A stretch of DNA of 64,000 bases from Tiliqua scincoides (GCF_035046505.1 NC_089821.1:310055368-310119367), one strand, 5' to 3'. Numbered from the stretch's first letter, positions 48,438 to 60,319 are shown. Numbers and translations: made by a program. The notes: a model not told the origin generated them from the letters alone.

Positions 48438-50145
48438 TGTGGGATGAGAGCTCCCTCCACTGCTTTCTCTTTCACATCTGTGATGCAGCAGTGGCAGTGA
48501 AGGAAAGGCTGGCCTTGCTTTGTGCAAGGCCTTTTATAGGCCTTGAGCTATTGCAAGACCTTCATTCATTCATACAAGTTCACCTTTAATATATTCATTT
48601 ATGTAAACTTATGTAAATTTATTCAAATTTTAAATGTAGATTAATTCTTCCCCCCCCCCCGGCCTCCGACACAGTGTCAGAGAGCTGATGTGGCCCTCCT
48701 TCCAAAAACTTTGGACACCCCTGGTCTAGAAGGCCTCAGGAAGAGAGAGGCCACATGAGGGAACTGGAGAGAAAGTTTCAGTTTTGTTGCAAACTTTTGT
48801 GTGATTCAGGATGCTGAGGAGAGGACAAAACCGAACAGTCCTAGGTCTGACTGAATTAGGGTGAAAACTTGAACAGTACTTACCGACCTGGGAGAAAGCA
48901 CCACTGAACACACTGGGACTTACTGTTGAGTGTATACACACAGGGTTGTGGTGTAGAGGCTGCCTGCAGCTTCGTCTGAGTTGTGTGTGCTGGACTTTTC
49001 CAAGGGGTTATAAGCAGTAAACCCCCCCCCCCAAGGGAGAGAAGAAGACTGCTCCCTGCTGCCCTTCTCCCATATTCCAGCCGTGCTCATCACAGGCTGG
49101 TGAGAATCCACAATGAAGCCTCTCCTTGCTTGCTTTGGGGATTGTGGTGGTGGTGTCGTGTGGGGTCTTTTTCCCACTGTGCCCAAGCAGAGGGCAGAAG
49201 GGCTGGTAACAGATGTCTGCCTGGTGGCTCCAGGAAATCTCTGCCAGAAGGTAGTTCATGCTGCTTTTCCTTGTGGTGTGGTGTGGAGCCTTTTGGTCAA
49301 GGGTCATTTTGGTCATTTAAGTGATATTTTTGTGCCTTGGAGGACGGAGCAGGGCCCCCTTGCAGCGGGAGGTTGCATCACTTGTGGAGAGGACGGTGTG
49401 AGTGCTTGGATGACCTGTTTCTGCTTCTGCTTCAGGAGAAGGAAGTCAGCCCAGCATCCATGGCAGAGAGCTAGGAGGAGCCCCAGATGCTGGCTCGAAG
49501 GCTGCAGGAGTGGATCCCCCCTTCCCTGCAAAGCAATCAGCTCCATCTTCTGCTTGGCTTGTCCTTCTCCTTCCCAAGGAGATTGCTGGGTCAGCAGAGG
49601 GTGGCCATTGACTTTACTCAAGGAAAGTTGGGTGGTGCTTATATTTTTTTGCCATGGTTGTTTCTCAGAAAAAGCAAAAGTGGAATGAGGACATTTTGGC
49701 ATGAGCGTGGAGTAAATAGCCCTTGCTTCAAACAATCGCCTTCAGATGAATTCTTTTCAAAGAACGTTCCCAGGAACACAGAGCCAAATTCTTTCACCGC
49801 ATAACTGTGTGGCTTTTTCCGCTGACATTTACAGCCCAGATGTCTCTTCTGTCGACTTCTCTCCCTCCTCCCCTTACAAAGGCTGCACTGGGATGCTTTG
49901 GAGCGTCAGCCCTCCTAGTGTCCTTCAAAGGTGTAATGTGTAACTTTTCTTATTTGCTGTTTTTCAAGTCGATGCACCCTGCCTGGCAGGCTGCTGCGGA
50001 CCCAGCCCACCTCTGACCCGTTCTCTGTGATGCTGTCGGGCAACCAGAGACTGTGTTGTAAGGGAAGGTACCAGGTACCAGAATTGGGGGCCACCTAGTG
50101 AAGGTGACTGGCAGGAGTCTCGGGACTGACAGAAGGAAGGGTGTC
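48438..50145. other. Mostly unique; small hAT and family H remnants
   Basis: GACACAGTGTCAGAGAGCTG to TTTGGACACCCCTGG (48668-48723) looks like the right end of a family C/E hAT MITE. AGCACCACTGAACACACTGG-GACTTACTG (about 48897-48925) is a family H trace. A strong acceptor-like pyrimidine tract ends at 49435 (TTCTGCTTCAG) without an identifiable donor. The 191-codon frame at 49113-49688 has no domain I recognise. Confidence 0.4.
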
Positions 50146-50149
50146 TTCC

Positions 50150-50315
50150 TGCGGGCTGAGTGGTAGAGCCATGCTTTGCAAGCAGGCAATCCCAAGGTCC
50201 GTTCCTGGCAGCATTTCGAGGTAGGGCTGGGAAGGTCACCCCAAGAGCTGCTGCCAGTCTGTGTAGTCAGTACTGAGCTAGACAGACCAATAGCCTGACT
50301 CAGTCTTCCTCTACT
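50150..50315 (+). repeat. tRNA-headed SINE with CR1-like tail, best copy
   Basis: The head GGGCTGAGTGGTAGAGCCAT and GCAAGCAGGCAATCCCAAGG carries an A box-like element. The body is AGGTAGGGCTGGGAAGGTCA and AGAGCTGCTGCCAGTCTGTG. The tail GAGCTAGACAGACCAATAGC and CTGACTCAGTCTTCCT resembles CR1 termini in layout. Confidence 0.7.
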
Positions 50316-50407
50316 CCTCAAGCCTAGGACCTGTTCACCCCGTTGGGTAGCAGCTTTCCACCATCTAGGGCTGAAGAGGTCTTTTCCAACCCTGCAGCTG
50401 GGGATTA

Positions 50408-50890
50408 TAAGAACATAAGAAGAGCCCCACTGGATCAGGCCATAGGCCCATCTAGTCCAGCTTCCTGTATCTCACAGCGGCCCACCAAATGCCCCAGGGA
50501 GCACACCAGATAACAAGAGACCTGCAAGGCTTCCTGGGAATTTTAGTTAAGAACATAAGAACAGCCCCACTGGATCAGGCCATAGGCCCATCTAGTCCAG
50601 CTTCCTGTATCTCACAGCGGCTCACCAAATGCCCCAGGGAGCACACCAGATAACAAGAGACCTGCAAGGCTTCCTGGGAATTGTAGTTTAAGAACATAAG
50701 AACAGCCCCACTGGATCAGGCCATAGGTCCATCTAGTCCAGCTTCCTGTATCTCACAGCGGCCCACCAAATGCCCCAGGGAGCACACCAGATAACAAGAG
50801 ACCTCATCCTGGTGCCCTCCCTTGCATCTGGCCTTCTGACATAGCCCATTTCTAAAATCAGGAGGTTGTGCATACACATCATGGCTTGTA
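50408..50890 (-). repeat. CR1 3' end with two extra 140-bp tandem units
   Basis: Three successive 3' ends in the same orientation, each starting AAGAACATAAGAACAGCC (or AAGAGCC). Linkers at 50521-50548 and 50661-50688 are 140 bp apart. The first linker has TTTTAGTT in place of TTGTAGTT. The body breaks off near 50890 at CATCATGGCTTGTA. Confidence 0.85.
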
Positions 50891-51976
50891 CACTGGGACC
50901 TTCTGTGTGGTCACCACTGTGAGCAAAGGGGAAGTTGTGAATGGCAATGAGGGGATGGGGTGTGAGGAGCTTTGGGGAGGCTTCATGCTTCTGATGCAAC
51001 CCACGGCCAGCAGCTCAGGAACGGAATGCAGAGGCTCAGCTTTGAAAGATGCCACATGAGAATGAGGCTGACCTGCTATTTGTGCCTGTAGTTGCAGCAA
51101 GTCCCAGGGAAACAAGGTTCCTAAACTTAGTCTGAAACAGGAAGCACAAGGCAACTTTGGCCTTGCATCAGCACTTGCGGTCTCTCTGACTAGCAGTCCT
51201 GACCAGATTCTTCTGTAATCCCCCGGGATCAAGCGAACATTTTTCCATGGAGGGAAGGAAATGTTCTGGGTAGTGTGTGGTAATTACATGCCCAGCATCT
51301 CCTTTTGCAAAATCAATCTGCGCAGTTCGCAATGGATTCAAGATTGCGAAACCCTCCGAAGCTCTCCTAACTCTCTTTGTGTGCGTGTCCCGTCCAGGCA
51401 CTCTGGATTGCTCATGGCTTTTGTTGTGTGACACAACAAGGGGATCTCGCTAAGGGGGAGCAAAGGCTCGGTCAAAGAGCACCGAAGACTCTTCCGAGTT
51501 ATTTCAGGTGGCTCCTAATGAGGATGAGGAATGGAAAATCTTTGCTACAGTGTTTAGGAGTCTTGTGGGAAAGATTCCTTCCCTCCGCTCCACTGCCTCC
51601 CCAACCAGAAGCTCCAGTTCTCCTTCTCTTGGTAAAATTTACATCTTTCAGCCACATCTCAGGAGGGCATGCAGTATATGGCCAGTTCATTCATGTTGCT
51701 CGGGTATATTTTGTACTGGTGATAAACTGCTCTAAAGAAAGTTAAATTTTTCTAGTTAATTTTTAACCAATGGACATACTTTCAAAATGGTGGCAAGTGT
51801 GAGGTTGCAGAATAAAGGAGCACAGCATAGAGAAGGTAGAAAGGTAGAGCAGGGCCTTCAAGCAGTGGGCATTAGTTGTGGGGTGGGGGGCTAATGAAAG
51901 CATCGGTTTGTGGGTGGGTTTGTCTAGTTTAGACCTCAGAGAAGCAAAATTCCAGAAGGATTCTTCCATCTGGGGG

Positions 51977-52022
<46 letters not shown>

Positions 52023-52275
52023 TTTTCTATATCTTTGGGACATACCCAGGCAATTAATAAAGCAGGCTCCAACCATATTTTAGCTTTTGTGGGATAGCCC
52101 CCAGAGCCTTGATTCAAAGGCAGAAGTATGGCATCCACTCCCAGTGTAATTCAGGATGAGGGAGGGACGTGGCTCTCCAGATGTTTGCTGTTGACTTTTC
52201 CGGAAGTGAAAGCAGATGTGTGCTTGAATGCCTTTGGGGGAAATCAGAATAAAAAAACTGTTTGGAGGTGAAGCT
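50891..52275. other. Unique sequence with one microsatellite
   Basis: (TG)n followed directly by (GA)n spans about 51975-52018. No other repeat or exon was recognised. Confidence 0.45.
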
Positions 52276-52279
52276 TTGC

Positions 52280-52385
52280 CCGCAGCAGGGTTGGGGGGAG
52301 ATCCTTGCCAGAGATCCCAGGTGCCATTGCGAGTTGCAGAGAAGGCATTGCTGGCAAGATGGACCGACTGCCTGAGTCGGTATAA
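52280..52385 (+). repeat. tRNA-headed SINE, body and tail, diverged
   Basis: GGGGGGAGATCCTTGCCAGA, AAGATGGACCGACTGCCTGA and GTCGGTATAAGACAA follow the family order of the copy at 50150. Confidence 0.5.
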
Positions 52386-52859
52386 GACAATTTTACTTAT
52401 TCAAGGGTGAGGCAGTTGAACAGAATGTTCTCATCTGAATTGCTACAAACGTGGAAATTGTTCTCTCCAGGGTGTTCTACTAATTCTTTTCTGGGTTGGG
52501 TGATGGTTAGAGATGGGTTTTCAGTGATAACAAAATTAAAAAAAAATAGCACTGCTTCTTGCACTTCTCATTTTTGTCAAAAAATGAAATCTGCAAAAAA
52601 ATAGAACCCAAAAAAGCACAACTCTAGTAACATTTTTGAGCGTCTGTAGTGGGGAGGGGAAATCTATGTTTCAAGAAGATCTTTTCTCTGTCTGTGAACA
52701 CTGTTCTCTGGGTGGATTTCTTCTTATTGGCTCCCACAAATGATGCCTTTTGGATCCAGCCAGAGTCCATCTGGTCCAGCCTGCTGCTTCCCCATTCTGG
52801 CTTCTGGTAAGCCCACAGGCAGGAGGACATTGATAGAAGAGCTCTTGTCCTCCTCTCCT

Positions 52860-53350
52860 GAGTATTGGGAGAGTTAGGGCAGACAAAAGAAAATATTTCT
52901 TTACTCGGCATGTAGTTGGTCTGTGGAACGCCTTGCCACAGGATGTGCTGATGGCATTGGGCCTGGATACCTTTAAAAGGGGATTGGACAAATTTCTGGA
53001 GGAAAATTCCATCAGGGTTACAAGCTATGATATGTATGTGCAACCTCCTGATTTTAGAAATGGGCTGTCAGAATGCCAATTGCAAGGGAGGGCACCAGGA
53101 TGCAGGTCTCTTGTTGTCTTGTGTGCTCCCTGGGGCATTTGGTGGGCCGCTGTGAGATCCAGGAAGCTGGACTAGATGGGCCTATGGCCTGATCCAGTGG
53201 GGCTGTTCTTATGTTCTTAACTACAATTCCCAGGAGGCCTTGCAGGTCTCTTGTTATCTGGTGTGCTCCCTGGGGCATTTGGTGAGCCACTGTGAGATAC
53301 AGGAAGCTGGACTAGATGGGCCCTTGGCCTGATTCAACCGGGCTCTTCTT
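52860..53350 (+). repeat. CR1 3' region with one extra 140-bp tandem unit
   Basis: The body runs from AGTATTGGGAGAGTTAGGGC and CTGTGGAACGCCTTGCCACA to GGGGCTGTTCTTATGTTCTT, then a linker (ACTACAATTCCCAG, 53219-53246) and a second 3' end with a more diverged terminus (CTTCTTATACTCTT). Confidence 0.85.
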
Positions 53351-53394
53351 ATACTCTTTGGATAGAGAAGGTCCTTGGCGTCTCCAGATGTGTC

Positions 53395-53492
53395 TGGGAA
53401 ACACTCATCCGCAGTAGAGATTTAGAGAGCTACTGCCAGTCCGTGTTGCCAGTCCTGGGCTAGCCGGACCACTGTAGCAGCTTCCTATGTAA
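53395..53492 (+). repeat. tRNA-headed SINE, tail part
   Basis: AGAGAGCTACTGCCAGTCCG, TGGGCTAGCCGGACCACTG and CAGCTTCCTATG are the tail blocks of the family at 50150. Confidence 0.5.
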
Positions 53493-54786
53493 CTAGAGAT
53501 AAATGCCTTTTTAACATCTCACTTCCCATTTTACTTTGCCTTAGATGGGGAAAAATGCTTAGGCAGGCAGCAAACCTCTGTTGAAGTTACCATAGCAAAA
53601 TTCCAAGTGCCTCTGACTTTCCCAAGAAGGGTGTTTTTAGTTCTTGTGTTTCTTGATCTGCCTCTTTTTGTTCTGCAAAGCTCTTTTGATTCATTAATTC
53701 CTAATTGCCTAATTACAACTCTTTGGTATTAACCAGAGCTCCTGGATCTCTTGCAGAGCTTTTGATCCATTGATCTTGAAATGAGAGGCTTGGAACATGT
53801 AAGGAGGACTTGTGGGTTGCTGGTAATTGCCCAGAGGCTCTAGTTCTGCAGTCTTAGAGATGCCAAAGGCTGTGGTAGAAAAGTGCAGCTTGCCTGTGAC
53901 TGTACAATGTCCAAATGCAGGTAGAGGATCACAGCTGAATGTACCTCTGTAGGAAACCCATTTCTTGCATGTAGAAAATGAGCATATTGGTGATAAGTAA
54001 TTTTACTTAACCTTTTTCCTAATATGCTGGCTTTCCATATGCAGGGAGGGTTGATGTGCAGGTGCAAGTAGAGGGGCAGTATTGGGGTAGATGGATAATA
54101 TTCTGGCATTTAAACTTTTTAACCTTCACAAAATCCTTTCTGCAACAACTTCTCTCCCAGGGAACCCTTTGGTGCTTGGAAAGAGAATTCTGTGGCATGT
54201 GTAATGTGCAGCTCCTCATGTAAACTGCTGGACTGGCCTATTGGGTTCCATCTGTGCTTCCCATGAACTGAGCATGTGTGCTAGGAAAAACCCAAGGGCA
54301 CATCCAAAATAGGGGGCATGTCGGCTTGATGTGCCTGGCCCCAGGACTTGCAGGGGAAACTCTAGCTTTTATGCTGGGCTGAATAAAGAAACCTTCCCAG
54401 AGTTTGGTTAGACAGAGTTTGAGGCTGCATAGATGCTTTTCCTCAAGACTTTGGAACATCACCAAGCTTGCACACCAGTCTCTAGAACCTTAAATGAATC
54501 CCTTTTTTCCCCCCTTTTGCTGTCTGTGATTGAGTGATCTCCAGGACTTGGACTTATCAGATATATTTTAGGTGATACGCAACTTTATTTTGTCTGAAAA
54601 ATGGGGACCTTTTCTCTATGCTATATTAAACTTGGCCTGATATACCTTTTAAGAGGCAGTAGATTTCCTGAATATCTCATTCTAGTTCAATAAAAAGAGT
54701 AAAACGGCACAACTAGCTCTCCCATTAAAATCAATGGCGATTGATACAATTGAACTGGATTGTTAGGCATGAAGAATGAGGGTTTT
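53493..54786. other. Repeat-poor interval, nothing recognised
   Basis: Unique-looking AT-moderate sequence. No repeat, exon or conserved motif was identified. Confidence 0.4.
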
Positions 54787-55175
54787 CAGAACATAAGAAC
54801 AGCCCCACAGGATCCGGCCATAGGCCCATCTAGTCCAGCTTCCTGTATCTCACAGCGGCCCACCAAATGCCCCAGGGAGCACACCAGATAACAAGAGACC
54901 TACATCCTGGTGCCCTTCCCTTGCATCTGGCATAGCCCATTTCTAAAATCAGGACGTTGCACATACACATCATGGCTTGTAACCCGTAATGGATTTTTCC
55001 TCCAGAAACTTGTCCAATCCCCTTTTAAAGGCATTCAGGGCAGATGCCATCACCACATCCTGTGGCAAGGAGTTCCACAGACCAACCACATGCTGAGTAA
55101 AGAAATATTTTCTTTTGTCTGTCCAAACTCTCCCAACACTCAATTTTAGCGGATCTCCCCTGGTTCTTGTGTTAA
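54787..55175 (-). repeat. CR1 3' region
   Basis: A well-preserved copy in reverse, from ACATAAGAACAGCCCCAC through CTTGTCCAATCCCCTTTTAA and GGAGTTCCACAGACC to ACTCAATTTTAGCGGATC. Confidence 0.82.
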
Positions 55176-55189
55176 GTACAGCAGATGCC

Positions 55190-55275
55190 ACAACGCACTG
55201 TGTAAGCAGCCCCTCCCGTTCACTGTCAGCCATTCTGGGCAGCAGTGATAGTCCCCCTCCCCACTACACCACTGC
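55190..55275. mobile_element. hAT MITE family A, right fragment
   Basis: TGTGTAAGCAGCCCCTCCC, CAGCCATTCTGGGC and CCCACTACACCACTG: arm and terminus, adjoining the CR1 copy. Confidence 0.45.
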
Positions 55276-55339
55276 CATAGTGACTCTGGAATTCTCACAA
55301 GTTCCATGCCTCTTGAATGTTGCCTACTGGGTGGGAAAA

Positions 55340-55772
55340 TAAGAACAATGTGAGAAGAGCCTCATTGGGTCAGATCACAGCCCATGTTCTGCAGCATCTG
55401 GCTTTCAACAGGAGTCTTCCAGAAGCTCCTGCAAAGCCCACAAGCTGGGCAAGAAGACAAGAGGCCTCCCCAGCAACTGGTCTTCAGTCTCTGAACCAGA
55501 GACTGGTTCTCTCTTGGCTCTCGTGGCCAATGCTCAGCATTTTCACTGGTCATGGAGGGTGCACAGCAGCCAAATTCAGTTGTCCATTTCCAATGGGAAT
55601 TGACTACCCAAGGGCTTCTCCGGAGGACCCCAGTGCTGTGCCTGCTCTGCTCCACTCTGCCATGGGTACCACCTTGAAACATTTCATCCGAGTGATTGTG
55701 AGGAGCAATTCTCCCTGTGATCAGAGTTCTTGTCGATGCAGAAAGTGGGAAGGAAAGGATTGGAGGGGGTGA
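55340..55772. other. Old CR1-like trace, otherwise unique
   Basis: AATAAGAACAATGTGAGAAGAGCC and GGGTCAGATCACAGCCCATG look like a very diverged CR1-type 3' end in reverse (55340-55470). The rest is not recognised. Confidence 0.35.
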
Positions 55773-55782
55773 AGTTAAGCAC

Positions 55783-57523
55783 TTTAAACCTTAAACCTTG
55801 GCAACCTTCAGTCTCAAAAGACTGTGGTATCGCGCTCTGAATGGTGGTTCTGGATCAGCGTCTAGTGTGGCTGAAAAGGCCAATCTGGGAGTGACAATCC
55901 CTTCCACACTGGGAGCAAGTGCAGTCTGTCCCTGGTCTGTCTCCCTGGCTATGGGCCTTCCTTCTTTGCCTCTTAGCCTCAGACTGTTGGCAAAATGTCT
56001 CTTCAAACTGGGAAAGGCCATGTTGCACAGCCTGCCTCCAAGCGGGCCGCTCAGAGGCCAGGGTTTCCCACTTGTTGAGGTCCACTCCTAAGGCCTTCAG
56101 ATCCCTCTTGCAGATGTCCGTGTATCGCAGCTGTGGTCTACCTGTAGGGCGCTTTCCTTGCACGAGTTCTCCATAGAGGAGATCCTTTGGGATCCGGCCA
56201 CCATCCATTCTCACAACATGACCGAGCCAACGCAGGTGTCTCTGTTTCAGCAGTGCATACATGCTAGGGATTCCAGCACGTTCCAGGACTGTGTTGTTAG
56301 GAACTTTGTCCTGTCAGGTGATGCCGAGGGTGCGTTGGAGGCAGCGCATGTGGAAAGCATTCAAGTTTCCTGTTGTGAGTGAAGAGTCCCTGACTCACTG
56401 CAGTACAGAAGTGTACTCGGGATGCAAGCTCTGTAGACCTGGATCTTGGTATGCTTCTTGTTGGACCAGACTCTCTTTGTGAGTCTGGAAAATGTGGTAG
56501 CTGCTTTGCCGATGTGTCTGTTTAGCTTGGTATCGAAAGAATGTCGGAGATCGTTGAGCCAAGGTGCACAAGGTCATGGACAACCTCCAGTTCATGCACA
56601 GGGAAGTGAGTCCACATCCTGAACCATGACCTGAGTTTTCTTCAGGCTGATCGTCAATCCAGAGTCTTGGCAGGCCTTGCTAAAACAGTTCATGAGCTGC
56701 TGGAGATCATTGGCAGAGTGGGCGGTGACAGCTGCATCGTCGGCAAAGAGGAAGTCACACAGACATTTCAGCTGGACTTTGGACTTTGCTCTCAGTCTGG
56801 AGAGGTTAAAGAGCTTTCCGTTTGATCTTGTCCAGCGATAGATGCAGTTCCAAAGGGCTGCTTCAGCAGGACCGTGAAGAAAATCCCAAACCAGGCTGGC
56901 GCAAGAACACAGCCCTGCCTCATTCCGCTTCAGATGTCAAAGGGTTTTGATGTGGAGCCATCAAAGACTACAGTGCCCTTCATGTCCTCATGGAAAGACC
57001 TGATGATGCTGAGGAGCCTGGGTGGACATCCGATCTTGGGGAGAATCTTGCTGTCCCTGCTGACCAGGTTGAAAGCCTTCGTGAGACCTATGAAGGCTAT
57101 AAAGAGCGGATGTCGTTGTTCCCTGCATTTCTCCTGCAGTTGTCTAAGGGAGAATACCATATCAGTGGTGGACCTGTTAGCTCAGAATCCGCACTGCGAT
57201 TCTGGATAGACGCTCTCTGCAAGTACCTGGAGCCTCTTTAGTGCAACTCGGGCAAACAGCTTTCCTACAACGCTAAGGAGAGAGATGCCGCGGTAGTTAT
57301 TGCAGTCACCCCTGTTGCCTTTGTTCTTGTACAGCGTGATGAAGTTTGCATCCCTCATGTCCTGTGGTATTCTACCTTCTCTCCAGCAGAGGCAGAGGAT
57401 TTCATGCAGCTCAGTGGCGATGATATCTTTGCAGCACTTTAGGACTTCAGCAGGGATGCTTTCTTTCCCAGGTGCCTTGCCAGAGGTGAGGGAGTCCAGG
57501 GCCACGTGAAGTTCTTCTAGGGT
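55783..57523 (-). mobile_element. LINE-X copy F, long but broken
   Basis: On the minus strand it covers the region from TTLEELHVALDSLTSGKAPG (just before the RT) through the RT to the zinc finger and tail, like copy C. The frame is broken into at least three pieces (57535-57182, 57160-56930, 56262-55855) by small deletions and stops, so it is a pseudogene of LINE-X and older than copy C. A perfect 10-bp duplication AGTTAAGCAC (55773-55782, 57524-57533) flanks it. Its 3' tail ends with an extra GGTTTAAGGTTTAAA beyond the TTGCCAA of other copies. Confidence 0.93.
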
Positions 57524-57568
57524 AGTTAAGCACATACATCATCAACAAACAACCACATAGAGCCAGAG

Positions 57569-57976
57569 CAGCAGTTTTCAATGTTTTTGTCTTGCAGTAC
57601 ACTTCTATGGTCTTCTCTATGTTCTTAGCCTCTTGTGATGTCACTTCCGGGAGACTCTTCCGGGTTCTGTGACTCTGCTTCTAGGGAAACTGTCTGTAGT
57701 CGCAAATTGTCCTGCAGAGACCGAGGGGCAGATAATTCATTACTATAAACAGTTGCCCCAGAAACAGAGCCGCAGAACCCAAAAGAGTTTTTCGAGCAGT
57801 TTTTAAATTGGATGGGACATGGGAGTTCTGCAGTTGGGAACTCCCCACTGATTTTTCCAAGAGAGAGTGGGGGGGAGGGTTTGTTGTAATCCTGGCAAAC
57901 AAACTGTAATTTGTAATTTTGTTGTAATCCTGGCAAACAAAATCCAAACTGGCAACACACCAGTTGAAAATGGCTG
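57569..57976. mobile_element. hAT MITE family B with a foreign internal segment
   Basis: Termini CAGCAGTTTTCAATG and AGTTGAAAATGGCTG. Flanks AGCCAGAG and AGCTACAG agree at 6 of 8. The left two thirds match family B (TCTTGTGATGTCACTTCC, GGAGACTCTTCC). The part about 57790-57960 is absent from the other family B copies and contains an 87-bp block that recurs at 59469. Confidence 0.78.
57805..57891 (+). repeat. 87-bp block duplicated at 59469-59555
   Basis: AAATTGGATGGGACATGGG through ACTCCCCACTGATTTTTCC to TTTGTTGTAATC is found again 1.66 kb to the right, same orientation, with two differences by my alignment. Here it lies inside a hAT MITE; there it lies in apparently unique sequence. Confidence 0.9.
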
Positions 57977-57984
57977 AGCTACAG

Positions 57985-60295
57985 TGTGTATGAAATTTGG
58001 ATTTTTGTGTGTGTGCGCCCCGGTGTGAATAATTTTCCACAGGCTTACGCTGAATCTCCTTTGCCACCCAGGTGTCTGCATTTTGATGCTGCTTTCATAT
58101 CAGCAGCGTTAAAAATGATGCATTCATTATTTTGCCTGCTGGCTTTGTATGTGAGCAAAGCGGAGCGTTGGATGCTAAAGGCCACGTCGACACATTTCCT
58201 CCAGAGGTAGAGTTGATATTCTGGCAGCACCACCGCTATACCAAACAGCTGGTCCACCCAAGCTCTATGGGGACAGGGATTCTAGCCGGCTGTAGGGGAG
58301 CCGTCCTTGGTTGTTCCTGCCTGCCTGCCTTCCTGAGATGCCCTGTATCCTAATCAGGGTTGGGAAGAGACCCAGGTTCCTCTGCTCTGTGTTCTTCTGT
58401 TTGCTGCAAAGCCAGGTTCTGGTGGTTTCAGTCTGGTGGTTCTGGCATCTTCTGCTGCTCTTAGTGTTTGTGTTCTCAGGTTCACAGACCCTTTTTCAGG
58501 AACTTGTTTTTTAGAAGAGTCATCTTTTGCACTGACTAACGGGTTCAATGAGCTGAGAGATGGACAAAGAGTTCCCTAACCATCTTCTTCTCCTTGGTCT
58601 GAACAACAGGAGAACCTTTGGTGAAGCCCTGGTGACACACACTGGTGACACGCAGGAGGAACTGTAGAAGGCTTTGCCAGAGCCTCATTGCTTTTCAGGG
58701 GGGAGGGGGGCCTTTTTACTTGTGTTGGTGCAGGAATAGTGGCCTTGGAAAAGAGAGTCACCTTTGGGCCTAAAGGTGATCCTGTGCGTCTGCCTGTCCC
58801 AGGGCAGGTGATCAAAGTAGGACTTTCTTCTTGGATATGACAAATCCATTTTTGGATGGAATTATAAGTGTTAAACTTGCAGGTTCCTTCTTAAGCAGTC
58901 GGATAACAGGCAGTTTTCCAGCAAAGTTGCTTGCTTGTATGTAGTACAGTGCCGAGGGTGAGAACTTGGCATCCTGGCCGTTCTCTGTGTGCTGCAAAAG
59001 AATCAAAGATTTCATTGTGGGAATGAGAAGCAGATGGCTGCAAAGAATTTTCCCTGACTCCAGCATTTTTTACCCCCTCTTGGGTACGCATTGCTAGAAG
59101 TGCATCAAATGACATAACTTAAAAAAACAAAACAAAACCAGCTCTGCCTGATTTCGCCGTAAATTGGAGCCATTTTAAACCTGCTGGAACTCATGTGCAG
59201 TTTGGTTGCAGCCTGCCGTTCAGGCACACCTCTGACCTTGAGCCAGATGTACCTTCTGGAACCATGAGATTTTGCTTCCAACAAACGCTGAAAAGTAGCT
59301 GCTTTGTAATCAGTGCGTTGAGTCTGTTCCCACTGCCTTTCCATTGCAGCACAAGGAGTCAAGAGTCTCCCAGGTCTGAATTCCCCTGCAGTGCAGGAGA
59401 AGCCCGGAAGAAGCAGTTGGCCCTGGACTGGCAATCACTGCTGGTACTTAAGAGGATAACCTGGTGCCAAATTAGATGGGACATGGGAGTTCTGCAGTTG
59501 GGAACTCCCCACTGATTTTTCCAAGAGAGAGTGGGGGGGGGGGTTTGTTGTAATCAGGGCTGCAGTTGAGGGAGGGAAGTCTGACCCTGCCATCTGTTCC
59601 ACAGCCCCAGTCCAAATTCCTCTACCCTGATCCTGCTGTTAGCCATGGGGTGGGGGGCTAAATTTGACTAAATTTTTCTCTCTTTGGCTAATGGCTTTGG
59701 GAGGCTGATTCAAGATGAGGAAAGGGTTAATCTCCACTCCTTTGCCACTTCAAGCTCCAGTCCTGGAATTCCCATGCTGCATCTAGTTTGGCCCTAAATG
59801 CCCCTGCAGCCTGCACAAGACGGCATGATTGAGCTCTGCCTGGTGAGCAACTGGCACATGCAGTTTTGCAGGTACAGCTTCAGTAGCCATGAGGGGTCTG
59901 AACTTACCTTCTGGGTTTGGTGTTTTTTTTTGTTAATGGAGACTGGGGTTTTCCAGAGCACTAGACTCTCAATGGGCAGTTCCCATTGTGCACTAAGGAA
60001 GTTTGGGAGGCTGAAACATGCATTTAGCTGTCCTGAGAAGGCAAGAGGGGTCAGTCTTTGGGCAGGCCACTCTCAGATCTCTCTGGGGAGGGTTCAGGCC
60101 TTGCAGAGTGAAACATGACATGTGGCCATCACAACCCGTTTTTGGTGCACTGCTGTGCTTCCCTTTCTCTTGGCAAGAGGGGGAGAACACTGGTAGCCGT
60201 CGGCTGGGTGAAATGCCAGTCACTCCGCTTTGGAGACTGATGAAACACTGTGCTTGCTGGCTGGCAATCCTGAACCAGGCAGTCACTACTGAAGT
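57985..60295. other. Repeat-poor interval containing the second 87-bp block
   Basis: Apart from 59469-59555 (the partner of 57805-57891) no repeat was recognised. Open frames of about 100 codons on both strands show no domain. Confidence 0.45.
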
Positions 60296-60319
60296 CACTA
60301 CTAGTCACTGAAGTCACTA

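Noticed and set aside
49435-49804. Possible second exon after an acceptor-like TTCTGCTTCAG with a 105-codon frame
   Set aside because: No donor with a plausible score follows, early stops lie in the exon-joined frames, and the protein is not recognisable.
50408-50885. CRISPR-like or satellite array
   Set aside because: The 140-bp period comes from repeated CR1 3' ends with a fixed linker. There are no short repeats with unique spacers, and the genome is a vertebrate one.
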